Assembly: GCF_024347575.1 (NCBI RefSeq)
Contig: NZ_AP025503.1
Coordinates: 992,001 to 1,056,000 of the forward strand
DNA length: 64,000 nt
Source: Vibrio pelagius
GTDB lineage: Bacteria > Pseudomonadota > Gammaproteobacteria > Enterobacterales > Vibrionaceae
Direction: 5' to 3'
Shown here: piece by piece, positions 1 to 8,912 of the stretch
Numbering within the stretch: the stretch's first letter is position 1
How the letters are laid out: every line of letters starts with the position of its first letter
The notes under the pieces: model-generated
Told to the model about the DNA's origin: nothing
The model's input: only the letters and a program-made list of their open reading frames with translations
Databases searched by the model: none
Made by a program: the position numbers and the translations under genes

Positions 1-383
1 TTGGTGGTTACCCACCGTATAATATTGAAGTTCTCAGTGACAACCGTTACGCCATAACATTAGCTGTAGCGGGGTTTGTTCAAGAGGAACTCGATATTCA
101 AGTCGAGAAAGGCGTACTGACCGTGCGTGGTAATAAGAGCTCTGAGTCAGAAAGTAAATATCTATATCAGGGTATCGCTAATCGCGCATTTGAGCGTAAA
201 TTTAACTTAGCGGATTATGTTGAAGTTACCGACGCTGATCTCTCGCATGGGTTACTGACAATAACTTTAGTTAAAGAAATTCCTGAAGAAATGAAGCCTA
301 AATCCATTGCTATTAACCAGGGTGGTAATGTTCTAGAGCATAAATCCGAAGGAATTAGTAACACTAAATCCAATAAAAAATAG
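1..383 (+). CDS. ibpA: IbpA-type small heat-shock protein, 5' end outside window
   Basis: Hsp20/alpha-crystallin family chaperone that holds unfolding proteins in the cytoplasm for refolding by DnaK/ClpB. The reading frame is open from base 3, where it reads GGYPPYNIEVLSDNRYAIT, a typical IbpA opening of the alpha-crystallin domain, followed by AVAGF and a Lys/Asn-rich C-terminal tail. The first ATG in the window (123) lies inside this domain, so it is not the true start and the gene begins upstream of the window. A strong intrinsic terminator follows the stop codon. Family assignment is secure; whether it is ibpA or ibpB cannot be told, but Vibrio usually carries a single copy. Confidence 0.9.
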   Translation, partial: GGYPPYNIEVLSDNRYAITLAVAGFVQEELDIQVEKGVLTVRGNKSSESESKYLYQGIANRAFERKFNLADYVEVTDADLSHGLLTITLVKEIPEEMKPKSIAINQGGNVLEHKSEGISNTKSNKK

Positions 384-389
384 ATAATT

Positions 390-412
390 AGAGGGTGCGT
401 AATGCACCCTCT
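390..412 (+). terminator. Rho-independent terminator of ibpA
   Basis: Perfect 9-bp inverted repeat AGAGGGTGC / GCACCCTCT with loop GTAAT, seven bases after the ibpA stop, followed by TATATTATT. Confidence 0.85.
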
Positions 413-624
413 ATATTATTCATGGATGTTATCCATATTTTAGTGTGTTTTGAACATTGAACAGTGAGCTATTGAAGTTGAACTCCAGCTTATCATCTAA
501 CAGCATGTTGAAATACGTGGCTCTTGGCTTGGTTAGAGTTGACAGTAGCTCTGGTGATAGATTGAAAAATCTCGTTTCCGACTTGAAAACCGCAGAGAGT
601 GATACAGCGATCTACTAGGTTATT

Positions 625-1221
625 TTAAGCAATCTTATCCAATGTGGTCGTACAGCTGCCCATAAAGATATCGATGAAATCTCGAACTTCGGGCATTGAG
701 TCGGCGAGATCCTTTATACGCTCATCGAGACCATCTTTAACATGAAGAAACTCTTCGTTTTGGAACCTCAGCTCGTTCATGGCTTTTATGTAAGCTTGCA
801 GAATGTCAGCGGCCTTAACGATCACCTTATATTCCGGCTCCACTTTTTCCTGTACTAGCAAGTTTTCAAATTCATCTTGTAAGTCATCTGGAAGAGTCTT
901 CAAACACTTCTTTTCTGCCAAGTCCTCAAGATATTTTACTGCTTTGGTTATTTCTGGATTGCTGTATTTCGTCTTATGGTTGATGTCCTGTACGAGCGTC
1001 TCAGAAACTTCGTGATAGATGGCAACAGTCGCCGCTCTTTCGGGGATAAGGTTGCCGCCGTAGCGTTTATTTTTTATTACCGCAAGCAGATGTGCGATAG
1101 CGGCGACTTGGTGGCTGTGCTCTGAAATGTTCTCAGCCTGAAACGTGTGCATGAGTGCCCATCTTTGAATGAAGGACATACGTGTAATCCATGCTAGGAA
1201 TGTGCTCTCTTCGTGCTTCAC
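625..1221 (-). CDS. yfbR: 5'-deoxynucleotidase YfbR (HD domain)
   Basis: HD-superfamily metal-dependent phosphohydrolase that removes the 5' phosphate from dNMPs in nucleotide salvage. The 198-residue length matches E. coli YfbR. Visible metal-binding elements include HSHQVAAIAH near residue 37 and the second His/Glu motif YHEVSE near residue 69. It lies downstream of alaA on the same strand; alaA and yfbR are also neighbours in E. coli, which supports the name. The alaA-yfbR gap of about 175 bp contains a hairpin, so co-transcription is not assured. An antisense frame of 70 aa inside it is a shadow. Confidence 0.88.
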   Translation of the reverse strand: MKHEESTFLAWITRMSFIQRWALMHTFQAENISEHSHQVAAIAHLLAVIKNKRYGGNLIPERAATVAIYHEVSETLVQDINHKTKYSNPEITKAVKYLEDLAEKKCLKTLPDDLQDEFENLLVQEKVEPEYKVIVKAADILQAYIKAMNELRFQNEEFLHVKDGLDERIKDLADSMPEVRDFIDIFMGSCTTTLDKIA

Positions 1222-1335
1222 TATGCTCCCTTATTGTTATTTATCTTACAAAGTAACTATTCGTCAGATTCGAGCTTAAGTCAAATAAGGAGGGTATAGC
1301 TTATGAATGCTCATCATCTTCCTCTTTTAAATGAC

Positions 1336-1362
1336 AAAGGCTCCTAGTGGATAGGAGCCTTT
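1336..1362 (-). terminator. Probable terminator after alaA
   Basis: Perfect 11-bp inverted repeat (AAAGGCTCCTA / TAGGAGCCTTT, loop of 5) just beyond the alaA stop. The T tract in the alaA direction is short, so partial read-through to yfbR is possible. Confidence 0.6.
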
Positions 1363-1396
1363 GAGGGTATCTAATTTAAAGCCTTGTAGTCTAAGA

Positions 1397-2614
1397 TTAT
1401 TCTTGGCTGTAGGTCGACAAGAAGCGTTCGAGTCTACCAATAGCCGTTTCCAAGTCTTCGATATGCGGCAGTGTCACGATACGGAAGTGGTCCGGTTTCG
1501 GCCAGTTGAAACCAGTACCTTGTACTAGCAGTACCTTCTCTTGCTTAAGGAAATCGAGCACGAATTTTTGGTCATCTTTGATGTTGTACATCTCCGTGTC
1601 GATTTTCGGGAACAGGTACATTGCGCCTTTTGGTTTCACACAAGAGACACCCGGGATCTTGTTGATCAGCTCCCAAGCTCGGTCACGCTGCTCAAGTAAG
1701 CGACCGCCCGGCAAGATAAGCTCATTGATACTCTGATAGCCGCCTAGTGCTGTTTGAATCGCATGCTGCATGGGTACGTTGGCACACAAACGCATCGAGG
1801 CAAGCATTTCGAGGCCTTCAACATAGCCTTTAGCTAAATGTTTAGGACCCGTTAAGAACATCCAGCCACCACGGAAACCACAGACACGATATGCCTTCGA
1901 GAGGCCGTTAAAGGTCACCATCAGCACATCTTCTGCTAGGGTTGCAATAGACGTGTGTACGGCACCGTCGTAAAGCACTTTATCGTAGATCTCATCGGCG
2001 AAGATCATCAGTTTATGTTCACGGGCAATTTCGACCACTTTTAGCAAAAAGTCACGGCTGTAAACTGCACCGGTCGGGTTGTTCGGGTTGATAAGAACAA
2101 TACCGCGAGTCTTCGGTGTGATCTTAGCGACCATGTCATCTAGGTTTGGATACCAGTCGTTCTCTTCATCACACATGTAGTGAACGGCTTTACCACCAGA
2201 GAGTGCAACCGAAGCTGTCCACAACGGGTAGTCAGGAGCGGGAACTAAGATTTCATCGCCATTATTTAGCAGAGCTTGCATCGACATTACGATAAGCTCA
2301 GAAGCACCGTTGCCAATGTAAACATCTTCGACATCTAGGTTGCGCAGACCTTTCTTTTGATAGTGCTGCACGACAGCTTTACGGGCAGAGTAGATCCCTT
2401 TTGAATCACAGTAACCTTGAGATGTCGGCAGGTTACGAATTACGTCAACTAGGATTTCATCTGGGGCGTCAAAACCAAACGGGGCGGGGTTACCAATATT
2501 TAGCTTTAGGATTTTATGTCCTTCTTCTTCCATGCGCTTAGCATGTTTTAGTACTGGTCCTCTGATTTCATAGCATACACTGTTGAGTTTTGACGACATC
2601 CCGATATTTTGCAT
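1397..2614 (-). CDS. alaA: Alanine transaminase AlaA (PLP aminotransferase)
   Basis: Class I/II PLP-dependent aminotransferase making alanine from pyruvate and glutamate. The protein is 405 residues, the family length. The PLP-lysine motif is visible as SKAYRVCGFRGGWM (Lys near residue 240), with INPNNPTG earlier and FADEIYDKV contributing the cofactor-contacting Asp/Tyr. The N-terminus MQNIGMSSKLNSVCYEIRGP is characteristic of AlaA. Its position next to yfbR repeats E. coli gene order. The region between this gene and the divergent menF (about 275 bp) should hold both promoters. Confidence 0.92.
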   Translation of the reverse strand: MQNIGMSSKLNSVCYEIRGPVLKHAKRMEEEGHKILKLNIGNPAPFGFDAPDEILVDVIRNLPTSQGYCDSKGIYSARKAVVQHYQKKGLRNLDVEDVYIGNGASELIVMSMQALLNNGDEILVPAPDYPLWTASVALSGGKAVHYMCDEENDWYPNLDDMVAKITPKTRGIVLINPNNPTGAVYSRDFLLKVVEIAREHKLMIFADEIYDKVLYDGAVHTSIATLAEDVLMVTFNGLSKAYRVCGFRGGWMFLTGPKHLAKGYVEGLEMLASMRLCANVPMQHAIQTALGGYQSINELILPGGRLLEQRDRAWELINKIPGVSCVKPKGAMYLFPKIDTEMYNIKDDQKFVLDFLKQEKVLLVQGTGFNWPKPDHFRIVTLPHIEDLETAIGRLERFLSTYSQE

Positions 2615-2890
2615 TGCCGATTTCCTGAAAATTATTTAAATACTTTATTAAAGTACCTTAAATTGACGTTTTTTAGAATAAAAATCTGAACAATCAGCGA
2701 ATTCCGAATAACCTTTAACCAAAGGCTGTTCAGTCACGGTCGTGAGGGATTTCGTAAACTCGGATTGTGCTTAGATAAACTGAGGGGTGAAACGTGCAAA
2801 ATCACAGGAATACTGAAAAGATTTTAGACATTCTTGATCTAAGTAGGTGCTACCCATAAAGTATCAAACTAATATAATAATAAATTAGAT

Positions 2891-4213
2891 GTGAACGAGG
2901 TCGATTTGTCACATTTCCAACAAACCATCTCCACTTTGATTGAGCGAGTTCAAAATGCGCAAGCTGGCGAAGTTCGTTGTGTTGAAGTTCTTAAGCAGAA
3001 ACCACCGTTTGCATTTATTGAATGGCTTCATGCTCAACCGCTGTTTCCGAAGTTCTATTGGCAATCTCGAGACACCCGAGAAGAAGTCGTTGCGTTAGGG
3101 CAGATCCACACTTTTTCGGATCCTGCACCGGCGTATACGATTCTTGGCGAAGACCAACGTATCTGGGGTGGGCGCTCTTTCGATGGTCACACTGAAAAAA
3201 ATCGACGCTGTATGGAGTCTTTTTTCTTCCTTCCACAGGTAGAGCTGATTCGATTTGATGACAAATGGTCTTTAGCCATCAACTTGACGCCAGATCGCGT
3301 CGCTTCAATCAATGCGCTTAAGAAGTTGTCAGTTGATGCCGCAATACTTGCCCCAATCAGTGCGCATATTGAAGAGATTAGCCATCTTCCAGAGCAACCA
3401 GAGTGGAACGCTTTAGTAGAGAAAGTGCTGACTGGCATCGATAACGACGATTTCAAAAAAGTGGTGCTTGCGCGTAAAACGACAGTGCAGTTGGATGAAC
3501 CGATCTGTGCTGCTCAGCTATTAAAAGCCAGCTATCAAAAAAACCACAACAGTTTCCATTTCATGTTGGTGCTGGACTCCAAGCACAGCTTTATTGGCTC
3601 GACACCAGAAAGGCTCTACAGTCGCCACGGCAAGGAACTCGATACAGAGGCTCTCGCTGGCACCATTGGGCGCGGCAAGAATGCATCGTCTGATATGGAA
3701 CTTGCCAACTGGTTGACTCAAGACCAGAAGAACCTCAATGAAAATCAATACGTTGTCGACGATATTGTTGATCGCTTAACAGCGTATTCTCATGCTGTGA
3801 ACGTCGAGAAAGAGGCACGTTTGGTTCGTCTTCGTAAGGTTCAACATTTAAAACGCCATATTCATGCGCAGTTGCACGCAGGGGGCAACGGAGTGCAACT
3901 ACTCGGTACACTGCAACCGACCGCAGCAGTCGCTGGTTTGCCTCGCAAAGAGTCAATGGAATTTATTTTAAAACACGAGCCTTTTGCACGAGGCTGGTAT
4001 GCAGGATCGGTTGGTTTCATTAGTCACCAACGTGCTGAATTTTGCGTAGCGATTCGCAGTGCTTTGATCGTTGGCGATCAAGTTCAGTTGTTCGCAGGAG
4101 CGGGGATCGTTCCAGGATCGGTTGCTGAGCATGAGTGGCAAGAGCTGAATAAGAAAATGTCGACTTTGCTAAGCCTTATCTCTGAGCACCCACCATTGGG
4201 TGTAGCATCATGA
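2891..4213 (+). CDS. menF: Menaquinone-specific isochorismate synthase MenF
   Basis: Converts chorismate to isochorismate, the first committed step of menaquinone synthesis. The 440-residue protein ends in the chorismate-binding enzyme fold, with the motif AGAGIVPGSVAEHEW close to the C-terminus and LAGTIGRGK and STPERLYSR further in. It opens a six-gene run in pathway order; its stop overlaps the menD start by 4 bp (ATGA), indicating translational coupling. The GTG at 2891 is the first available start and has only a weak ribosome site, so a slightly later start is possible. Confidence 0.92.
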   Translation: MNEVDLSHFQQTISTLIERVQNAQAGEVRCVEVLKQKPPFAFIEWLHAQPLFPKFYWQSRDTREEVVALGQIHTFSDPAPAYTILGEDQRIWGGRSFDGHTEKNRRCMESFFFLPQVELIRFDDKWSLAINLTPDRVASINALKKLSVDAAILAPISAHIEEISHLPEQPEWNALVEKVLTGIDNDDFKKVVLARKTTVQLDEPICAAQLLKASYQKNHNSFHFMLVLDSKHSFIGSTPERLYSRHGKELDTEALAGTIGRGKNASSDMELANWLTQDQKNLNENQYVVDDIVDRLTAYSHAVNVEKEARLVRLRKVQHLKRHIHAQLHAGGNGVQLLGTLQPTAAVAGLPRKESMEFILKHEPFARGWYAGSVGFISHQRAEFCVAIRSALIVGDQVQLFAGAGIVPGSVAEHEWQELNKKMSTLLSLISEHPPLGVAS

Positions 4214-5949
4214 ATTCACCGTTATTGAAGCATGACCAAGCGGTGTTAAATCGAGTTTGGTCATCGACGCTGCTTGAGGAGTTGGCGCGCACCGGTGTTG
4301 AGCATGTTTGTATCGCTCCGGGCTCACGTTCAACGCCTTTGACTCTTGAGGCAGAAGCGAACAAAAAATTCACCATTCACACGCATTTTGATGAGCGTGG
4401 CTTGGGCTTTTTTGCTTTAGGCTTAGCTAAAGCAACCAAGAGCAAAGTCGCGGTGATCGTGACTTCTGGAACCGCGGTGGCGAATCTTTTGCCTGCAGTG
4501 GCTGAGGCGGGACTTACTCGCGAGTCATTGATTCTTTTGACCTCAGACAGACCCGTTGAATTAGTTAACTGTGGCGCAAACCAGGCTATACAACAGCTGG
4601 GAATTTTCTCTCAACATGTTGAAGGTGCGTTGAATTTACCGAGCCCAAATACCCAAGTGTCACTCAACTGGTTACTGTGTTCGTTGGATGATCTGTTAGC
4701 GCAGCAGACTGCGAAGGGCGGGGCTATTCACATTAATTGCCCTTACCCAGAGCCGCTTTATTCCAACGAGAGTTCAGATATTTATCATCAGTACATCTCT
4801 TCGATTACTGCATGGAAGGTAAGCGACCAGCCATATACTTCCAAGTCGTACCATTTAAGCACAGCTCGCCCTTGCACCTCATCGAGTGATTACTATCAGC
4901 GTCGTGGGGTGGTTGTGATTGGCTCTTTGGAACTAGAAGAAGCAAAGGCAGCAAAACAGTTTGCCCAGTCGTTAGGTTGGCCTGTGTTTTGTGATGCCCA
5001 ATCTGGCGTCGCGAGCGATTGGCAGCACTACGACCTTTGGCTTCAGGTGCCTGAAACCGCTGAGCAATTGAGTGATTGCGACTGTATCGTGCAGTTTGGT
5101 GAGCGCATTGTCTCTAAGCGTTTAAATCACTGGATCAAGCAACAAGCGATTCATTTTTCGCCGCAGCAGTATCTCGTAATATCACCCGATACGCACTGTA
5201 TCAATCAAGACCACCTGCCTCAGACTCATATCGTTGCTCAGCCTAGATCGTGGTTGGCTGGTCAATCGTTACCAAGCCTGCATGCGCAGAGTGCAGGTTG
5301 GGCAGATGGTCTTAAGTTAGCCTCACAAAATATCGCTCAACTGTCTCGCGCACAGTTGATGAATGATGATCAACTCACCGAGCTCAGTATTGCGGTCGAT
5401 TTGTCGACTAGACTTAAAGAGCGATCGCTGTTTGTCGGAAACAGCCTAATGGTGAGACTGGTCGATATGTTGTCAGCAGTTCCTAATAGCCCAGTTTATA
5501 GTAATCGAGGCGCGTCAGGCATTGATGGGCTGGTAGCTACTGCAGCGGGGGTACTCAAAGCCCATCAGCACCCTATGATGATGTTAATTGGTGACACGTC
5601 GCTTCTATACGATCTCAATTCATTGGCACTGCTTAGCGACTCAAAAACACCAATGGTAATCGTGGTGACGAATAACGACGGCGGTGCGATTTTTGACTTG
5701 CTCCCCGTACCGCAACAGCAGAAACAATCCCTCTATCAAATGCCTCACGGATACAGTTTTGCCCATGCTGCTGCTCAATTCAGATTGCAGTATGCTGCCC
5801 CTGAAACTCGAACACAGTATCAAGATGCTATTGACTCACACTTTGAACAGGGTGAGGGAACACTGTTAGTTGAAGTAAAAACACCGCCAGAACAAGCCTC
5901 TCACTTGTTGAAGCAGTTCAATTCAATGTTAAAAGAGGCGCAAGCCTAA
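4210..5949 (+). CDS. menD: SEPHCHC synthase MenD (ThDP-dependent)
   Basis: Adds a succinic semialdehyde unit from 2-oxoglutarate to isochorismate using thiamine diphosphate and Mg2+. The 579-residue length is usual for MenD. N-terminal ThDP-fold residues include CIAPGSRSTPL and the FDERGLGFFALGLAK stretch carrying the conserved Glu. The C-terminal cofactor region reads GDTSLLYDLNSLALL followed by VVTNNDGGAIFDLLP. It overlaps menF by 4 bp and is followed by menH after 9 bp, so the three are probably one transcript. Confidence 0.95.
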   Translation: MNSPLLKHDQAVLNRVWSSTLLEELARTGVEHVCIAPGSRSTPLTLEAEANKKFTIHTHFDERGLGFFALGLAKATKSKVAVIVTSGTAVANLLPAVAEAGLTRESLILLTSDRPVELVNCGANQAIQQLGIFSQHVEGALNLPSPNTQVSLNWLLCSLDDLLAQQTAKGGAIHINCPYPEPLYSNESSDIYHQYISSITAWKVSDQPYTSKSYHLSTARPCTSSSDYYQRRGVVVIGSLELEEAKAAKQFAQSLGWPVFCDAQSGVASDWQHYDLWLQVPETAEQLSDCDCIVQFGERIVSKRLNHWIKQQAIHFSPQQYLVISPDTHCINQDHLPQTHIVAQPRSWLAGQSLPSLHAQSAGWADGLKLASQNIAQLSRAQLMNDDQLTELSIAVDLSTRLKERSLFVGNSLMVRLVDMLSAVPNSPVYSNRGASGIDGLVATAAGVLKAHQHPMMMLIGDTSLLYDLNSLALLSDSKTPMVIVVTNNDGGAIFDLLPVPQQQKQSLYQMPHGYSFAHAAAQFRLQYAAPETRTQYQDAIDSHFEQGEGTLLVEVKTPPEQASHLLKQFNSMLKEAQA

Positions 5950-5958
5950 GGAGTCGAC

Positions 5959-6759
5959 ATGCTTTTCTCCACGTACTATCCCGCTGAGCAAACCTCGTTA
6001 GAGAAACCTTTGCTTGTGTTCCTGCATGGTCTTTTGGGAAGCGGAGAAGATTGGAGTGCATGTCACTCATATCTGTCTGAATATCCGCGTTTGTGCATTG
6101 ACCTACCGGGTCACGGCAAGAGCTGTTTTGTCGATCCGATTGGTTTTGATCATTGCTGCGATAAAATCGTTCAGAACGTCCAGTTTCAGTGCCAGAGACA
6201 ACAGCTACCTGATAACTATCCTATTGTTTTAATTGGTTACTCTCTCGGTGGTCGCTTAGCGATGTATGGAGTGACGAGTGGGAAGTTTGCCACGCTTAAT
6301 TTGGTGAAAGTTATTGTCGAAGGAGGCAACTTCGGACTCGACGGTGATGATGCAAGAGCACAGCGTCTGGTCCATGATACGCAATGGGCAGTTCGCTTTG
6401 CACAGCAATCAATTGAAGATGTTTTAGACGATTGGTATCAGCAAAGTGTGTTTTCTTCACTAAATCATGAGCAAAGACAAACTTTAGTCATAAAGCGTAG
6501 TGGTAATCTTGGAGTATCCGTAGCAAATATGTTGTTATCTACATCACTTGCCAAGCAACCGGATTTACGTGCCACATTGAAATCTTGCGAGCATCAGCTG
6601 CACTATATCTGTGGTAAAAAAGATCGTAAATTCATTGAATTGGCAGAGAGTAGCGGCTTTGAGTGTAGTCAGGTCGATCACGCTGGACACAATGTCCATT
6701 TTGAACAGCCTGAACTATTTTCGAATTTGATCATCCAATGCATTAACAAGCACGATTGA
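5959..6759 (+). CDS. menH: SHCHC synthase MenH (alpha/beta hydrolase)
   Basis: Eliminates pyruvate from SEPHCHC to give SHCHC. The 266-residue protein has the alpha/beta-hydrolase signature: LHGLLGSGEDW near the N-terminus, nucleophile elbow GYSLGGRLAMY (Ser near residue 95), and a late catalytic His in DHAGHNVHFEQP. A ribosome site AGGAG lies 8 bases before the ATG. It is the third gene of the menaquinone run, and gene order supports MenH over other hydrolases. Confidence 0.9.
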   Translation: MLFSTYYPAEQTSLEKPLLVFLHGLLGSGEDWSACHSYLSEYPRLCIDLPGHGKSCFVDPIGFDHCCDKIVQNVQFQCQRQQLPDNYPIVLIGYSLGGRLAMYGVTSGKFATLNLVKVIVEGGNFGLDGDDARAQRLVHDTQWAVRFAQQSIEDVLDDWYQQSVFSSLNHEQRQTLVIKRSGNLGVSVANMLLSTSLAKQPDLRATLKSCEHQLHYICGKKDRKFIELAESSGFECSQVDHAGHNVHFEQPELFSNLIIQCINKHD

Positions 6760-6787
6760 ACTCGCAGTCAACGCATTACGTAAAAAC

Positions 6788-6842
6788 GCTTGATGTAAAC
6801 CGATCTCGACATAGAGCACTTGATATAAACAGAGATTGCGAC
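6788..6842 (+). repeat. Imperfect tandem duplication before menB
   Basis: Two related copies of about 25 bp, around CTTGATGTAAACC and CTTGATATAAACA, each ending in CGACA, lie between menH and menB. No gene fits here. They may be the scar of a local duplication or part of a menB promoter. Confidence 0.5.
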
Positions 6843-6889
6843 ACTGCCGAATAACGGCTGTGATCATGAATATAACAATGGGAATCACC

Positions 6890-7756
6890 ATGGCGAAAAC
6901 AGTAGGCATCACCGAAGAAGAACTATACGCGGCAGTAAACTGGAGCGATGTAGGCAGTCAATATGAAGATATTCAGTACCATAAGTCAGACGATGGTATT
7001 GCAAAGATTACGATTGCTCGCCCTCAAGTTCACAACGCGTTTCGTCCACAAACCGTAAAAGAGATGATTAACGCTCTGGCCGACGCTCGTTATGACGAGA
7101 AAGTTGGCGTGATTATTCTTACTGGACTTGGTGAAAAAGCATTCTGCTCTGGTGGCGACCAAAGCATCCGTGGTGACTACGGCGGTTACCAAGATGATTC
7201 TGGCACGCACCACCTGAACGTACTGGACTTCCAACGTCAGATCCGTACCTGTCCTAAGCCTGTCATTGCAGCAGTGTCTGGTTGGGCTGTGGGCGGTGGT
7301 CATGTACTACATATGATGTGTGATCTGACGATTGCTGCTGAAAACGCTCAGTTTGGTCAAACCGGCCCGAAAGTGGGTTCATTTGACGGCGGTTGGGGCG
7401 CTTCTTACATGGCGCGTATTGTCGGTCAGAAGAAAGCGCGCGAAATCTGGTTCCTATGTCGTTTCTACGATGCACAAGAAGCCGTAGATATGGGCCTAGT
7501 GAACACAGTTGTCCCTGTCGAGGATTTAGAGAAAGAGACAGTACGTTGGTGTCGTGAGGTTCTACAACACAGCCCGATGGCTCTACGATGCTTGAAAGCC
7601 GCGCTGAACGCTGACTGTGATGGTCAGGCAGGTCTGCAAGAACTAGCGGGTAATGCGACCATGATGTTCTACATGACAGAAGAAGGCCAAGAGGGTCGAA
7701 ACGCATTTAATGAGAAACGTCGCCCAGATTTCGACAAGTTCCCTCGTAACCCATAA
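6890..7756 (+). CDS. menB: 1,4-dihydroxy-2-naphthoyl-CoA synthase MenB
   Basis: Crotonase-fold enzyme that closes the second ring of the naphthoquinone. I chose ATG 6890 (288 aa, [16 protein letters not shown]) because it matches the family length and has GGGAA just upstream; an in-frame ATG at 6836 would add 18 unlikely residues. Motifs visible: [15 protein letters not shown], the oxyanion-hole stretch [13 protein letters not shown], and [17 protein letters not shown] with the catalytic Asp region. A hairpin terminator follows the stop. It lies about 130 bp after menH, so it may have its own promoter. Confidence 0.93.
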   Translation: MAKTVGITEEELYAAVNWSDVGSQYEDIQYHKSDDGIAKITIARPQVHNAFRPQTVKEMINALADARYDEKVGVIILTGLGEKAFCSGGDQSIRGDYGGYQDDSGTHHLNVLDFQRQIRTCPKPVIAAVSGWAVGGGHVLHMMCDLTIAAENAQFGQTGPKVGSFDGGWGASYMARIVGQKKAREIWFLCRFYDAQEAVDMGLVNTVVPVEDLEKETVRWCREVLQHSPMALRCLKAALNADCDGQAGLQELAGNATMMFYMTEEGQEGRNAFNEKRRPDFDKFPRNP

Positions 7757-7769
7757 CCGAATCTACGCT

Positions 7770-7805
7770 CACACAGAGTCGCACAATGCGGCTCTTTGTG
7801 TTTTT
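7770..7805 (+). terminator. Terminator between menB and menC
   Basis: Inverted repeat of 14 bp with two mismatches (CACACAGAGTCGCA / TGCGGCTCTTTGTG, loop CAA) followed by TTTTT. It argues that an in-frame ATG at 7786, inside the hairpin, is not the menC start. Confidence 0.7.
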
Positions 7806-7830
7806 GATGCTCTGTTCGCAAGGAAGACTT

Positions 7831-8838
7831 ATGAACACTATGAATTGTTCACGTAGCGCTAAACTTTATCGTTATCAATTACCTATGGATAGCGGCGTGG
7901 TGCTACGTGATAACAAGCTGAGTCAACGTATCGGTTACGTTATTGAGCTTGAGTATGACGGTAAGCGAGCGCTAGGTGAGGTTTCCCCTCTACCTGGGTT
8001 TAGCGTGGAAGATACCGAGCAAGCCGGTATTCAACTGCAAGAACAGTTGGAGTTATGGAGCCACAACAAACCGTTGGCGCCATACGAAGAGCTGTATCCT
8101 TCGGTCGCATTTGGCCTGTCGATGGCAATGATGGAGTTGGAAGGGGAATTGGGAGAGCACGGTAACTATCGCGCTGCTCCTCTGTGTACGGGAGACCCTG
8201 ATGAACTCATTCCTGTACTCAATGAGATGGAAGGTGAGAAGGTCGCTAAAGTGAAGGTTGGTCTTTACGAAGCGATTCGCGATGGGATGCTGGTTAGCCT
8301 TTTCCTAGAGTCCATTCCAGACCTAAGCTTGCGATTGGATGCCAATCGCGCTTGGAAACCGGAAAAAGCCAAGCAGTTCATCAAATACATCTCTCCTTCT
8401 CTACGCCAACGTATTAGCTTTATCGAAGAGCCGTGTCAGCAGCCAGAGGATAGTTTAGCGTTTGCGATTGATAACGGTGTTGCGATTGCGTGGGATGAAA
8501 CCCTGCAAGATGCGGTGAAGCGACCAGGCTTTAACCTTAGCGATCTCACAGGTGCGAAAGCTGTGGTGATCAAGCCAACACTGATTGGTTCAGTAGAACG
8601 CTGCGTTGCAATCATTGAGCGAGCGAAGCAGTTAGGCATTAAGCCAGTGCTGAGCTCAAGTATTGAGACAAGTCTTGGTCTGACTCAGATTGCTCGTTTG
8701 GCGCATCAATACTTGCCTGAAGAAGTGCCCGGATTGGACACTATTGGTTTGTTCCAATCTCAACTTGAAATTGCTTGGCCAAATTGCGATTTACCGCTAG
8801 AGACTTTGGAAAGCCAGCAGTTGATTTGGCAGTCTTAA
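7831..8838 (+). CDS. menC: o-Succinylbenzoate synthase MenC
   Basis: Enolase-superfamily enzyme dehydrating SHCHC to o-succinylbenzoate. The start at ATG 7831 follows a good ribosome site (AGGAAG) and lies just beyond the upstream hairpin, giving 335 residues. The superfamily's catalytic pattern is present in order: KVKVG lysine, LRLDANRAW aspartate, FIEEP glutamate, AWDET acidic ligand, and VIKPTLIG lysine. This matches the usual MenC layout. Its position between menB and menE is standard. Confidence 0.92.
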   Translation: MNTMNCSRSAKLYRYQLPMDSGVVLRDNKLSQRIGYVIELEYDGKRALGEVSPLPGFSVEDTEQAGIQLQEQLELWSHNKPLAPYEELYPSVAFGLSMAMMELEGELGEHGNYRAAPLCTGDPDELIPVLNEMEGEKVAKVKVGLYEAIRDGMLVSLFLESIPDLSLRLDANRAWKPEKAKQFIKYISPSLRQRISFIEEPCQQPEDSLAFAIDNGVAIAWDETLQDAVKRPGFNLSDLTGAKAVVIKPTLIGSVERCVAIIERAKQLGIKPVLSSSIETSLGLTQIARLAHQYLPEEVPGLDTIGLFQSQLEIAWPNCDLPLETLESQQLIWQS

Positions 8839-8912
8839 CGGCTTTTTAGTTTTCACATCTGTTCAGCTCATCCTAATGTGGTGGGCTGGCTCTGTCAGCA
8901 TCAGGTACACTC

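Noticed and set aside
6836..6889. Earlier in-frame start for menB
   Set aside because: Adds 18 residues absent from MenB proteins and overlaps a tandem repeat.
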